This document shows positions 24,929 through 33,905 of a stretch of 64,000 nucleotides of DNA, in pieces. Numbering within the stretch: the first letter of the stretch is position 1; the number at the start of each line of letters is the position of its first letter. The stretch comes from Nostoc sp. UHCC 0926. GTDB taxonomy: Bacteria > Cyanobacteriota > Cyanobacteriia > Cyanobacteriales > Nostocaceae. The stretch lies in the NCBI RefSeq assembly GCF_028623165.1, contig NZ_CP117771.1, forward strand, positions 1 to 64,000, in the 5' to 3' direction. A program made the position numbers and the translations under genes. Below the pieces are notes generated by a model. It ran no database searches. It was given only the letters and a program-made list of their open reading frames with translations, and was not told the origin of the DNA.

Positions 24929-25522
24929 ATGCCACGTAAATTTACGGGAATTGCTTTCACGCCTGCTGTCAAAGTTGCTCAAGAACAACGTGGCTCACGG
25001 CAGACCTATGCTCGATTTGAACAAAATGGGCCTTCTAACGATACCATCACACCAGAAATTGAGGAATTTATTGCCCAAATGGATGGTTTTTATTTGGGAA
25101 CCGTCGGTTCTAATGGTTATCCCTACATTCAATTTCGTGGTGGACAACCTGGGTTTTTGAAAGCTGTAGATGAAAAGACTTTAGGATTTGCTGACTTCAA
25201 AGGCAATGTTCAATATGTTACCGTTGGTAATCTTGACGAAAATGACAAAGCTTTTTTGTTTTTGATGGATTATCGCCATCGCCGACGGTTGAAAATTTGG
25301 GGGCGGGCTATGTATGTAGAAGATGATAGTGAACTAATTGAAAGCCTGAAACTTCCTAACTATGAAGCAGAAGTGGAACGAGTGATTCTGTTTCACATTG
25401 AAGCTTGGAATTGGAACTGTCCACAGCACATTCCTATTCGCTATTCTGAACAAGAAGTGACGGCATTGCAAGCGAGAATAACTGAACTAGAGGAACTTGT
25501 TGCTAAGAAGCAGCAAATCTAA
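24929..25522 (+). CDS. Pyridoxamine 5'-phosphate oxidase-like flavin-binding protein
   Basis: A 197-residue protein. The split-barrel flavin fold is seen in FIAQMDGFYLGTVGSNGYPY, IQFRGGQPGFLKAVDEKTLG and DYRHRRRLKIWGRAMYVEDD. A coiled-coil tail (EVTALQARITELEELVAKKQ) closes it. This subfamily is usually linked to redox or F420/FMN enzymes of unknown substrate rather than B6 synthesis. It follows the GST gene by 120 bases on the same strand and may share its TetR control. Confidence 0.85.
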   Translation: MPRKFTGIAFTPAVKVAQEQRGSRQTYARFEQNGPSNDTITPEIEEFIAQMDGFYLGTVGSNGYPYIQFRGGQPGFLKAVDEKTLGFADFKGNVQYVTVGNLDENDKAFLFLMDYRHRRRLKIWGRAMYVEDDSELIESLKLPNYEAEVERVILFHIEAWNWNCPQHIPIRYSEQEVTALQARITELEELVAKKQQI

Positions 25523-25649
25523 TTTTTCTGAGTGAGCCAAGCCAATCAAAGGTTTCACGCGAAAATTTATGTAAGTAAAATGTGGAGAAGTTGGTTCTAG
25601 TGCAGCTAACGCCACTTAGAGAGGGATAAACTCTCTAGGCGTAACTGCC

Positions 25650-27005
25650 ATGACCTTAAATCCCAGAGAAACAACGATTAAATTTCTTAGACAAATAGGC
25701 TTTACCACCGGAACCAAAATTTGGCTCAGGATTTCTTGGGACTTGCCCACAGAAATGATACCTAAAAACTGGAATAACTACTGTCGCAATGGTCAATTTG
25801 TCTACTCCCACTACATTCTCTGCGGTAAAATCACCCAGCAAGGATTTCAACTCTACTGCTGCACTTACGGAGGTCGAGACAAACAGGGCAACACCTGCTG
25901 GCGACTGACACCTAAACGCTATGCTGATGGTTGGGCATTGGCATTTAAAATGTCATATCTTGGTGCCACAGTCAGCTTTTACCCCAACCAACCAGACAAG
26001 GGAATCAGCAATCAGCACGTTAGTCAATGCCAATGTTTATTCTACGAAATTGATGATTTGGCATTGAATGAGCAGCGACAAGCTGTAGATTGGCTAAAGG
26101 ATGAAATCAACTTGGAACCTACCGCCGTAGTTTACACAGGTGGGAAATCCTTGCACGTTTACTTTAAATGCAGCCATTCCTTGAATCCTGCTGAATGGCT
26201 GTATCTCAATCGCCAACTGACGATTATCCAAAACGCAGATCCAGCCATTTGCAACTTAGCTCGTTCCATGAGACTGCCAGGTATGGTTCGCAGACGGGTG
26301 GTGGATGGAATATTGAGTGCAACCATTCCTATTACCCTAGAGCATTGGTCAAACTGTCAGTACAACGTGAAAGAGCTAGAAACCGCATTTGATTCTACAG
26401 CCTTATTTCCCTACGAACTTTCTGAGCAACGCTGGCGCAAGTGGGTGCAGCTTCTCACAAGAGCGAAAAATGGAGAAGTTATCAACCCACAAGCAGCGCT
26501 ACTGGAACCTTCTGTGACTGTCCCTCGCTCAACCTTACATTGCCGACGAGGGACAGTAACACAGGCTACAACCAGAGATAATTGCTCATCTCTTAAACAA
26601 CTACGCGCTAGCGGAGTGTCTGTTCCTTTATCTATCTGTTTAACTTTGAGCGATCGCACTTTACTAACTTATGGCGAATCTGAGGGAAACAGAAACAATT
26701 CTGGCTACAAATTAGCTCGTAACCTACTGGGTACATCTAATTTACTCACTAGAAACCAAATCGCTTATTATCCCCAACCACGCCAACTATTTGATCGATA
26801 TTGCGATCGCTGCACACCTCCACTTGAACCAACCGAGGCGGATACAATTTGGCACAGTGCGAATAAAACAACAGCCTTTGCCAGTCGGGATTTTGGCTCT
26901 ATCGCTATGAGCATTCGTGAGTGGAAGTCACACCGCAAATCAAAAAAGCAATGCGTAAGAAAACCAAAAAGATTAATTAAGGCGAAATTGACAAAATCGA
27001 TGTAA
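25650..27005 (+). CDS. AEP-type plasmid primase / replication protein
   Basis: A 451-residue protein with archaeo-eukaryotic primase signatures. The acidic metal site is YEIDD (132-136), the sHxH-like segment is GGKSLHVYFKC (164-174) and the third motif is SMRLPG (206-211). The C-terminal part is a charged helical region with a GCGATCGC-containing segment and a basic tail (KSHRKSKKQCVRKPKRLI). Such proteins start plasmid DNA synthesis and often serve as the Rep. The gene has a good context beside mob and partition genes. No helicase domain is fused to it; the DnaB at 7379 may fill that role. Confidence 0.75.
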   Translation: MTLNPRETTIKFLRQIGFTTGTKIWLRISWDLPTEMIPKNWNNYCRNGQFVYSHYILCGKITQQGFQLYCCTYGGRDKQGNTCWRLTPKRYADGWALAFKMSYLGATVSFYPNQPDKGISNQHVSQCQCLFYEIDDLALNEQRQAVDWLKDEINLEPTAVVYTGGKSLHVYFKCSHSLNPAEWLYLNRQLTIIQNADPAICNLARSMRLPGMVRRRVVDGILSATIPITLEHWSNCQYNVKELETAFDSTALFPYELSEQRWRKWVQLLTRAKNGEVINPQAALLEPSVTVPRSTLHCRRGTVTQATTRDNCSSLKQLRASGVSVPLSICLTLSDRTLLTYGESEGNRNNSGYKLARNLLGTSNLLTRNQIAYYPQPRQLFDRYCDRCTPPLEPTEADTIWHSANKTTAFASRDFGSIAMSIREWKSHRKSKKQCVRKPKRLIKAKLTKSM

Positions 27006-27343
27006 TACCTATCCAATTCTCTAACCATAATCTACCGTATACACATATCTTTGTACAGGATTAAAACGGTGTGGGACAACTCTAAAATACTTGTGTGTAC
27101 ACGGTAGCCCTATTCTGGGGAGACTATATGACTATTAAAGATGAGTATTGAAGAAGAGGCAAGGGAGCAGGGGAGAAGGAACAGAAAGGGGGATTCGACC
27201 CAATCAATTCGAGAACCACTTCTAATAAGTGGGGGACTCAGACCCATGTTCCGCTCCGCTTCACAGCTCTTGGTTGGGGTCATTTCCCCCCAGCTAAGAG
27301 CCCCCTTTCCCCTGCCTCTTCGTTGAAGGTACTATCTCTAGTT
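27006..27343. other. Intergenic region with an inverted repeat
   Basis: CTACCGTATACACATA (27032-27047) and TGTGTGTACACGGTAG (27092-27107) form a 14/16 inverted repeat 44 bases apart, possibly a hairpin after the primase gene. A 61-codon frame further right is not convincing. No gene is supported. Confidence 0.4.
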
Positions 27344-27961
27344 TTACTGTCCCATTTTTGGTAAATAAGACTGACGATAATTGTTCTTAGCCATCAGCCT
27401 AGCCTCACGCTTTGTCCACTGTTTCTGCAAAGGAACATCAGCTAATCTTTGCAATAATATGAATACACTATCATCTCCAGTCAACCGAGCGATGATTTGA
27501 GCGATCGTCTTACAACAACTCCAAGGATGACGTACCACCTGAACTTCTGCAAATCTCACCACACCCCAATTGCGCTCTAAGAAAAAACGGTTACGGATTT
27601 TATCATCATCAACATCAATGCAGTGGTGAGGTTTACCTGTATCTCCAGCATAAGGTTCATCAATCTCAATATCGAGAGCTAACCCAGAAAACCGATGGTA
27701 AAGGATAAAATCAGCCGAGTAACGTCGAGACGAACCAGGAATTTCAAATTCCACCGCTTGACAGATAAGATTCTCTAGAAAAGCACACAGTAAATGGCGA
27801 AAAAATTGCTTTTCACTGACACCTTGCTTGGCCGTACCATTTCCATTTGGTAATTGAACGCATCCTTGAAACGAAGCTTTCAAATGCTCCCGTCCTTGAT
27901 AAGCGTTAAAGCGTCTTGCTAGTGGTGGATAAAGGATAACCGGATAGTAGCTAGTAGACAT
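27344..27961 (-). CDS. Putative nuclease-fold protein (PD-(D/E)XK-like, DUF559-like)
   Basis: A 205-residue protein. A candidate restriction-endonuclease core lies at about 75-135: RRYSADFILYHRFSGLALDI followed by EIDEPYAG, with Asp and Glu in the order expected for the metal site. The next helix has NRFFLERNWGVVRFAE, like the end of the fold in Vsr/DUF559 proteins. No methylase or helicase partner is adjacent, so a role in DNA processing is only suggested. It is convergent with the primase gene. Confidence 0.5.
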   Translation of the reverse strand: MSTSYYPVILYPPLARRFNAYQGREHLKASFQGCVQLPNGNGTAKQGVSEKQFFRHLLCAFLENLICQAVEFEIPGSSRRYSADFILYHRFSGLALDIEIDEPYAGDTGKPHHCIDVDDDKIRNRFFLERNWGVVRFAEVQVVRHPWSCCKTIAQIIARLTGDDSVFILLQRLADVPLQKQWTKREARLMAKNNYRQSYLPKMGQ

Positions 27962-28053
27962 TAGTAGTTATCGGGCTGTTTGCATTTAACACTTTTTATT
28001 CACAAGTATCAACCTTAATTGTAATCAAAAAAATTATTTAAGGCACTGACAAA

Positions 28054-28575
28054 GTAGATAATAATATCATTCATCGTCACTTAAAATCCGCTAATATCAT
28101 CCGCCGTCAGCAATATGGTAAGCTGGTTTTTATTGATTTTGGTGCGGTTAAAGAAATCAACACCCTTCTCATTCAGCAAAGCAAACTCTTTAGTGGTACT
28201 TGGACTATTGGTACACCAGAATATATGCCTGATCAACAAGCAAAAGGTCATCCAAAATTATCTTCTAATGTCTATGTTTTAGGAATGATTGTTATCCAGT
28301 CAATGACAGGAACATAGCTATATCATTTACAATTTTACACCAATACTATTGAGGTAATTTGGCATAATTTAGTACAGGTGAGAGATGGGTTAACAACAGT
28401 TTTAGAGACAATGCTGCGTGTTGATTTTAACAAGCGTTATAATTTAACTAAGGAAGCCTTAGAGTCAGTGAAAACTTTGATTAATGCTGTTCAAGCAACA
28501 ATTAATCAACCTCATCTTCAAACTCTGTTTAAATTTATACCTCTACGACAAAAATCAATGCACCTTCCTCACTAA
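28054..28575 (+). pseudogene. Remnant of a serine/threonine protein kinase
   Basis: The frame opens in the catalytic loop (IIHRHLKSANIIRR, where HRDLKP is normal), passes the metal motif IDFGAVKE and the activation segment GTPEYMPDQQAKG, then meets an in-frame TAG at 28315-28317. It goes on in the same frame with kinase C-lobe sequence (LVQVRDGLTTVLETMLRVDF, NKRYNLTKEAL) to 28575. The N-lobe, including the ATP-binding Lys, is missing. His for the catalytic Asp and the stop codon show it is inactive. Confidence 0.75.
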
Positions 28576-28645
28576 ATTGCCGAATATTCCAGCATCTAAC
28601 TCCAGTCAACCTAATGACCAAAATCCTCTATTAATGGAGATACCC

Positions 28646-28876
28646 ATGAAAGAATTAATGAAACAGCCTTCATCTTGGCTACCAAATGGAATAAAACTTA
28701 ATCTTTCTGATCAGTTTCGTCCTTTTTCTTTTACTGAAGAATTACAAATACGTTTAGAGGAACTATTAGAAAAAAATAAAGAAAATTTACTCAATCCAGA
28801 TGAACAAGCAGAATTAGCTGGGTTATTAGAATTAGAAAAAATCTTCAGTTTTATCAACGCTAAACTTGCTTCTTAA
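28646..28876 (+). CDS. Small protein paired with an HNH nuclease gene
   Basis: A 76-residue helical, acidic protein (MKELMKQPSSWLPNGIKLNL, EELQIRLEELLEKNKENLLN). GGAG is 6 bases before the chosen ATG. It ends 2 bases before the GTG start of the HNH gene, so the two are one unit. This small-protein plus HNH pair is recurrent in cyanobacteria by my recollection. A partner or immunity role for the small protein is possible but untested. Confidence 0.65.
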   Translation: MKELMKQPSSWLPNGIKLNLSDQFRPFSFTEELQIRLEELLEKNKENLLNPDEQAELAGLLELEKIFSFINAKLAS

Positions 28877-28878
28877 TT

Positions 28879-29325
28879 GTGGTCATCAACAATTTTGTTC
28901 GCTTAAACGTCCGTAAAAGGGCAAATTACTTGTGTGAATACTGTCACTCTCCAGAACGCTCAAATGCAACACCCTTTACCATTGATCACATTATTCCTCA
29001 ATCTTTAGGAGGATCAGACGATCTCAATAATTTGGCTTTAGCTTGTCATCGTTGTAATCAAAGGCGGTATAATTTTACAACTGGGATTGATCCAGAAACA
29101 CAAACAGAAGTTCCATTATTTAATCCGAGAAATCAAAATTGGTCAGAGCATTTTATCTGGACAGAAAATGGGTTAAATATCATTGGAACAACTCCTTTAG
29201 GTCGTGCAACTTGCAGTCGTTTTGATTTTAACGATCAAGACCATGATGATGGGTTTATTCTAAATTACCGTCAACTTTGGTTAACAGCAGGTTGGCATCC
29301 ACCTATTGATGATCTACGTCAATAA
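28879..29325 (+). CDS. HNH endonuclease
   Basis: A 148-residue protein. The HNH/zinc site is complete: CEYCHSPER, then TIDHIIPQSLGGSDDLNNLA with the catalytic DH, then ACHRCNQRR. The C-terminal part (HFIWTENGLNIIGTTPLGRA, FILNYRQLWLTAGWHPP) is shared by a family of small cyanobacterial HNH nucleases. It starts with GTG right after the preceding stop. It probably cuts DNA; whether it acts in defence, homing or repair cannot be told. Confidence 0.85.
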   Translation: MVINNFVRLNVRKRANYLCEYCHSPERSNATPFTIDHIIPQSLGGSDDLNNLALACHRCNQRRYNFTTGIDPETQTEVPLFNPRNQNWSEHFIWTENGLNIIGTTPLGRATCSRFDFNDQDHDDGFILNYRQLWLTAGWHPPIDDLRQ

Positions 29326-29482
29326 TAAAATAATATCTATTTTAATAAACACTAATAAATTAAACTTTTTCGGGTATTTCTGTGAGGGTTTGGAATCGTA
29401 GTCATTGACAGATAAACTTGCTGCGGTTGCTCTCCAGACGCGCTATCGCGCCACGGTTTTTGGCGTTAAGCAAGCAATATTT

Positions 29483-29668
29483 ATGCAAACATTGACAATA
29501 ACTTTAACTTCGCCTGACTCAACTACTGCTGCTAATCAAAATCTTCAATCTCCACAAAAGGTCACTTCCAATTTATCTTTCAATACTAATTTAGATTCAG
29601 GCACTATAGCTATCTTAGAACAGATTGAAGCTGAATATGAATACTATCAAGTTTGTGAGGAGTGGTAG
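29483..29668 (+). CDS. Small protein upstream of the Gp157-like gene
   Basis: A 61-residue protein from ATG 29483 (MQTLTITLTSPDSTTAANQN), Ser/Thr/Asn-rich with an acidic, aromatic end (QIEAEYEYYQVCEEW). It stops 2 bases before the next ATG, which argues for a real, co-transcribed gene. The function is unknown. Confidence 0.55.
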   Translation: MQTLTITLTSPDSTTAANQNLQSPQKVTSNLSFNTNLDSGTIAILEQIEAEYEYYQVCEEW

Positions 29669-29670
29669 TC

Positions 29671-30249
29671 ATGAATTTAGCACTCGCTCAACAATCCTTA
29701 GCGGGACTTTCCCAAACTGCTGCTCATCTCTGGGAACAGCTAACTAATTGCCAGACTCCTGAAGAGGAAGCTGCTATCATCACCGCTATTTGGGAAACTC
29801 AGGAAGTTCAAGAAGAAGTTGTTGATATCCAAGCAGAATTAGCATTACAACTGGATGCTGAAATAGTGGCTATTAAGCAACGACTAGAACATCTAAAAGC
29901 TGTACATCAATCAGCACTGTTAAGACTAGAACGCTGGCGACAAAAATTAGATGAAACTATTTTAGAACAAACCGCCGCAGGAATTCTACCTGAGCAAATG
30001 ATTGGTAATTCACTTCGCATCACAATTCAAGAAAATCCGCCAAGTTGTGAGGTGCTGATAGATGCAGAACAATTGTCTCCAAAATACCGCAGAGAAAAGA
30101 CTGTTTACTCAGCAGACAAGAAAGCTATTATTGCTGCTTGGAAGAAAGGTATTCCTGTAGATGGCACTCACATCATACGTAAGCGCCGAGTTATCTATGC
30201 TTTGACAGCAACGGCAATTCACGATTTCAAAGACTCGTTGTTAACTTAG
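29671..30249 (+). CDS. Siphovirus Gp157-like protein
   Basis: A 192-residue protein. A long N-terminal coiled coil (VVDIQAELALQLDAEIVAIK, HLKAVHQSALLRLERWRQKL) precedes the small C-terminal domain LRITIQENPPSCEVLIDAEQ, then YSADKKAIIAAWKKGIPVDG, diagnostic of the Gp157 family. In phages Gp157 is linked to DNA recombination genes. On plasmids it is commonly found next to single-strand annealing or primase genes. GAGGAG lies about 8 bases before the ATG. Confidence 0.8.
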   Translation: MNLALAQQSLAGLSQTAAHLWEQLTNCQTPEEEAAIITAIWETQEVQEEVVDIQAELALQLDAEIVAIKQRLEHLKAVHQSALLRLERWRQKLDETILEQTAAGILPEQMIGNSLRITIQENPPSCEVLIDAEQLSPKYRREKTVYSADKKAIIAAWKKGIPVDGTHIIRKRRVIYALTATAIHDFKDSLLT

Positions 30250-30421
30250 CAATAGCTTTAACTAATTTATCAGCCAACAGCAGGAATTTCACTGTTTTGT
30301 TGGCTACTACTTATAACTCTTTTTTAACACTTAAGTTGGTTGGCACTATGAAAATCAAATATGTTCACAATTAACTGAATTAAGCCTGGTTTCTAAAATA
30401 AATAGTGTTTCATCTGTTTCT

Positions 30422-30985
30422 CTAACTGCTCATTTTTAGCCAACCAAACACAGTCGTAACAGTTAACTCAAAGTCTATCCCGGCTAACACTGGCAAACGC
30501 TCATCACCCTGCAAAAGTTCTGGTTGTTGATTTGGACGGAAGACCAAAATAGAACGATCTTCTGGGTCTATCAACCAACCTAATTGGCAACCATGATCTA
30601 AGCAATAGAGAATATTGCCTGTGACTCGATTTGAACTTTGTTCGGGGGAAAGAATTTCAATTGTCCAGTCTGGAGGAAGCAGAAGATCGTTGGGTGCTTC
30701 CCCATCAGCAGCAAAGGGAATACGCGACCAGTTGAAAACCGCTACATCAGGTACTACTGAGCGGATACCAAAACTACAGCGCAGTTCTGGAAAGGCATAA
30801 GCAATATGCACGCTTTCGGCAACATCATTAATACTGTTGCACAGCCTTAACTGTAATCGGCTATGCTTCCCTTTCGGCATTGGCTTCTGAATAATCTCAC
30901 CATTAATATAAACGCTTGCAGGCTTGGTTTCTGGTAGCTTGAGAAACTCCTCCAGGGTCAGGGATTGAGTAATTACCGTAGACAT
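30422..30985 (-). CDS. Uma2 family (DUF820) endonuclease-like protein
   Basis: A 187-residue protein of the abundant cyanobacterial Uma2 family. It starts TQSLTLEEFLKLPETKPASV with YINGEI. The PD-(D/E)XK core is in SVVPDVAVFN and PPDWTIEILSPEQ, and a GWLIDPEDRSILVFRP strand pair follows. Members are usually lone genes of unknown role. It stands alone, divergent from the PRTRC cassette. The catalytic Lys position is Gln in SPEQ, as in many relatives. Confidence 0.9.
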   Translation of the reverse strand: MSTVITQSLTLEEFLKLPETKPASVYINGEIIQKPMPKGKHSRLQLRLCNSINDVAESVHIAYAFPELRCSFGIRSVVPDVAVFNWSRIPFAADGEAPNDLLLPPDWTIEILSPEQSSNRVTGNILYCLDHGCQLGWLIDPEDRSILVFRPNQQPELLQGDERLPVLAGIDFELTVTTVFGWLKMSS

Positions 30986-31110
30986 GGCTCAGTCGAGAAA
31001 AGCAAACGGGATATGTTTTTAGTCTAGCAGTACCCTACTCTCAAAAACAGTTTTTGCTTCTGGCTACCGCCACAACTGCTTGCACACCAGTTAACAAGGC
31101 CAAAAAAGCT

Positions 31111-31755
31111 ATGACTGCAAAATGGCTAACACCAGAACAGGCCATTGTCAAAGCCAACCTCACTGTTACATCTGAAACTTTAAAATCTTATATTTCAGAA
31201 CAACAGGGAAAAACCACTGCTGAAGAACAATTCCAAGCTTTAGGATTGCTATTTGACAGGGAACGCTTGCGTGCAGGTAAACCTAACTTCTTGCAACTTT
31301 TAGAAGCAGTAAGTGATGAGAATAGCTACGCCGAAGATGAAATCGACTCTCATCAGTTAGATGACGATGACATAGAAACATCTGCTACCAACAAGGTAAA
31401 TCAACTAGAACCATTTATTTTTGAGCAATGCAAAGTTCAAATTGTCATCACTTTACTACCTACACAACAAACAGGAGATAGACCTGTAATGATTGCTGCT
31501 AGCAGTCACGGTGATTTCCCTGTAGTTACCATGCTCAATCAAGAAGAACTCGGTGATTTTCCACCTGCAATTGTTCAACTACTGGACGAACTGAAAGCCG
31601 ATTTTCCTAATCGCCAGATTCGCCGGAATATAGCCCAGACTAAAGCTGTCAAAACCAATAAACCGCCCACTGCCCAGACTCCAGTTTGCACTGAAACTAC
31701 TAGCTCAGATACTACTAAACCAGTCAATAATACTACGCAAATATCACTGTTTTAA
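31111..31755 (+). CDS. PRTRC system protein E-like
   Basis: A 214-residue protein. The C-terminal half (FEQCKVQIVITLLPTQQTGD, PVVTMLNQEELGDFPPAIVQ) has the strand-rich core that, as I recall it, PRTRC protein E shares. The N-terminal half (EQFQALGLLFDRERLRAGKP) is an extra helical part and the tail is Thr/Pro-rich. The start is taken at ATG 31111 before TAKWLTPEQ; the frame is open upstream to a TTG at 31054. It is the first gene of the cassette and ends 5 bases before the ubiquitin-like gene. The family call rests mainly on context. Confidence 0.55.
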   Translation: MTAKWLTPEQAIVKANLTVTSETLKSYISEQQGKTTAEEQFQALGLLFDRERLRAGKPNFLQLLEAVSDENSYAEDEIDSHQLDDDDIETSATNKVNQLEPFIFEQCKVQIVITLLPTQQTGDRPVMIAASSHGDFPVVTMLNQEELGDFPPAIVQLLDELKADFPNRQIRRNIAQTKAVKTNKPPTAQTPVCTETTSSDTTKPVNNTTQISLF

Positions 31756-31760
31756 ATGCC

Positions 31761-32198
31761 ATGACTACTACAAATACCAACAAATTACTTGTTATCTACG
31801 AAGGTCAACAACACTGGATTCCAGAAGCGATCGCCTTTGACGACCAATTATTACGGGATGCCTTCACTCCTCTTTGCGCTGAACTGGCAAACGCAGACAT
31901 TGAGCGTCAACCAGGAGAACCCATTCATATCATCAAGAAGCCCGGTAAAAAAGGTGCTTCTTCTCTAGATTGCCTGATAGTGGCTCCTGAAGAAATCAAT
32001 CCCGCAGTCCAAATGTGCTACCAAATGCGTCAACGTCAGGTCATCACTGGAATTGACTGGCAAAATGCAGGACAGCTATCAGTCCAAATTGAAGAAGCGA
32101 TCGCATCTGGGACAGAATTTTCTGAGTCACTCAACCAAACCCTAAAATCACTAACAGCCTGTACTCCCACCTGTAGCGTTATCCCTGAAGGTTTTTGA
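31761..32198 (+). CDS. Ubiquitin-like PRTRC protein C with C-terminal extension
   Basis: A 145-residue protein. Residues about 8-65 match the PRTRC protein C pattern: a first strand, then HWIPEAIAFDDQLLRDAFTP, AELANADIERQPGEPIHII and a basic GKKG end (62-65), where family members normally stop near GTKG. In the classical survey of prokaryotic ubiquitin-like systems this family is assigned a beta-grasp fold and co-occurs with E1-, E2- and JAB-like genes. Unusually, about 80 further residues follow GKKG. The sequence before it reads TTTNTNKLLVIYEGQQ. Confidence 0.7.
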   Translation: MTTTNTNKLLVIYEGQQHWIPEAIAFDDQLLRDAFTPLCAELANADIERQPGEPIHIIKKPGKKGASSLDCLIVAPEEINPAVQMCYQMRQRQVITGIDWQNAGQLSVQIEEAIASGTEFSESLNQTLKSLTACTPTCSVIPEGF

Positions 32199-32349
32199 GT
32201 GCTGATAAAAGGAGTTGGAAATTGACTTGAGGGGTAAATTATTGTCCAAATTACAGCAATTTGCATTTCGACTAAAATACACTCCACACCCTAGCTCTGT
32301 CTCTTTCTTATTCAATTTCGGCCCCCATAATAACGAGTTGCACTAAAAT

Positions 32350-33174
32350 ATGTCTCACCTCGTACCCCTCAGTATGGCAGAGGCAATCTATAGTCTTTAT
32401 CAGTGCCAATTTACCTTAGATGCCACAGAATCACTCGATTATCTGGAAACCCAACTCAACATTTACTCCTTACTAGCACTGTATCAGCAATACTTCCCTA
32501 CCGAATGGAAAGCCAGCCAAGCTCCTATTTACCCACCTACAGATGTAGATTGCCATAGTCCGAGAGAACTGGAATTCATTGTACTGATTTACACTCATCT
32601 GTTTCCTTTATCCCACTGGACTGTAGAAACAGCCTACGAACAAAGATTGCATAGCATTCCTATTACCCCAATGGGTATTGACTGGACAATGGATGGAGAA
32701 ATTGAACATCTCAAAGATGGTTGGCAACTACTTTTACCCTTTAGCCATGACAGTCGCCGTTGGCTCGATAACATATACCCAGAAGGTAGCGATTGGTTTG
32801 ATAGTGAATTTGCAATTTACGAAATTACGTACAGTGACATCGACCACCCAGACGAAATTGACCAAAAACAACTGAAACGCCAGTGTCATCACTTAGATAA
32901 TCCTTTAAAGTTTCTGCCTTTAACTTTAAAGCTGCTAGATCATGAAACTAAAAACCTTTGGTTGGACGAGTACGCAGACGATTATTACTACCAACCTGAC
33001 CGCACCTCTTTACCTTGGTCAAAAGCATCTATTGATTTGCTCACTAGAAAATGGCAGCAAGCAAACCGAATGCTGAACTGTGCAGCCAACTTAATTGATT
33101 GGCTAGAAGCAGACTTAAAACCTCATGCTCAAATCCTACTAAAACTATGGAAACAAGCATTGAAACCACGTTAA
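32350..33174 (+). CDS. PRTRC cassette protein (position of protein F)
   Basis: A 274-residue protein that I cannot place by motif. It is rich in aromatic residues (AIYSLYQCQFTLDATESLDY, WTMDGEIEHLKDGWQLLLPF, DNIYPEGSDWFDSEFAIYEI) and ends in a helix. It lies between the ubiquitin-like gene and the E2-like gene, and overlaps the latter by 28 bases, so it belongs to the operon. By order it occupies the place of PRTRC protein F, but I saw no sequence proof. Confidence 0.5.
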   Translation: MSHLVPLSMAEAIYSLYQCQFTLDATESLDYLETQLNIYSLLALYQQYFPTEWKASQAPIYPPTDVDCHSPRELEFIVLIYTHLFPLSHWTVETAYEQRLHSIPITPMGIDWTMDGEIEHLKDGWQLLLPFSHDSRRWLDNIYPEGSDWFDSEFAIYEITYSDIDHPDEIDQKQLKRQCHHLDNPLKFLPLTLKLLDHETKNLWLDEYADDYYYQPDRTSLPWSKASIDLLTRKWQQANRMLNCAANLIDWLEADLKPHAQILLKLWKQALKPR

Positions 33175-33905
33175 TCGACGTTACATCAACAGCAATTCTA
33201 TCCAGCGAAATTCTACGAGCAATTTTGGCAGACCCTCCCCGAAAATCTCCAGTAATTCAAGCAGAATTGCTGTTTTTGGATGGCATTTACATCTTCCACC
33301 ACCGAGACAAAGAAATTGCCGATGCTCATATTTACAAATGTATCTCACCGGCAGCCCTGAGAATTGCTTTTAGCAATGAACCAATTGATACTGGTTGGAT
33401 GGAACCAGGAATTGTGCGTTGGGGTACGGGCAGTACAGACACATATTTGGTAAAATTCATAGCACCAAGCACTTATACAATTAACTGCGATGAACTTGGT
33501 TCTTTAACCGTTCCCCTACCTGCAATGGTATTTGTGGGTAAGGGATTAAAATATTGGGTTTGGGCAATTCAAGAACAGGAGTTTACTGCTCAAGCACCAG
33601 CCTTTCATGTGCCACTACCCAATGTCTACAGTTCTGGACAGGTGTGTTGGGGAGTGAACGAACCACCTGCTGCTAATGGTGTATCAATTAACCATGCTTG
33701 GAATTTGTTTATTTCCAGTATTTTCACTAACCACTTAACAATAAGTAAATCACAAAAATACCGCAATGATGTTCGCCACCAACTTCTAAAACTGCACAAA
33801 AGATGTAGACGCATAACCTATCCTGTATCTGACCTTGTGCCTATCGGCAATCAGAAAAGTGTCGCTATCCTTGTACAGGAAATCCTCGATGAACCCATTG
33901 CTTGA
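33147..33905 (+). CDS. E2-like PRTRC protein B
   Basis: A 252-residue protein. The diagnostic segment is PAFHVPLPNVYSSGQVCWG (residues about 151-169), the form of the E2-like fold in family D of prokaryotic E2 proteins, with Cys167 in VCWG as candidate acceptor or structural residue. The flanks (ELLFLDGIYIFHHRDKE, PGIVRWG) are typical of PRTRC-B. The start is ATG 33147, inside the end of the preceding gene. The end overlaps the JAMM gene by 17 bases. Transfer of a ubiquitin-like protein is a prediction for this family, not a shown activity. Confidence 0.8.
   Translation: METSIETTLIDVTSTAILSSEILRAILADPPRKSPVIQAELLFLDGIYIFHHRDKEIADAHIYKCISPAALRIAFSNEPIDTGWMEPGIVRWGTGSTDTYLVKFIAPSTYTINCDELGSLTVPLPAMVFVGKGLKYWVWAIQEQEFTAQAPAFHVPLPNVYSSGQVCWGVNEPPAANGVSINHAWNLFISSIFTNHLTISKSQKYRNDVRHQLLKLHKRCRRITYPVSDLVPIGNQKSVAILVQEILDEPIA

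Noticed and set aside
27141..27326. 61-codon plus-strand frame
   Set aside because: Low-complexity, repeat-like sequence with no family resemblance.
28378..28575. 65-codon plus-strand frame as an independent gene
   Set aside because: It is the tail of the decayed kinase in the same frame as the part before the stop codon.
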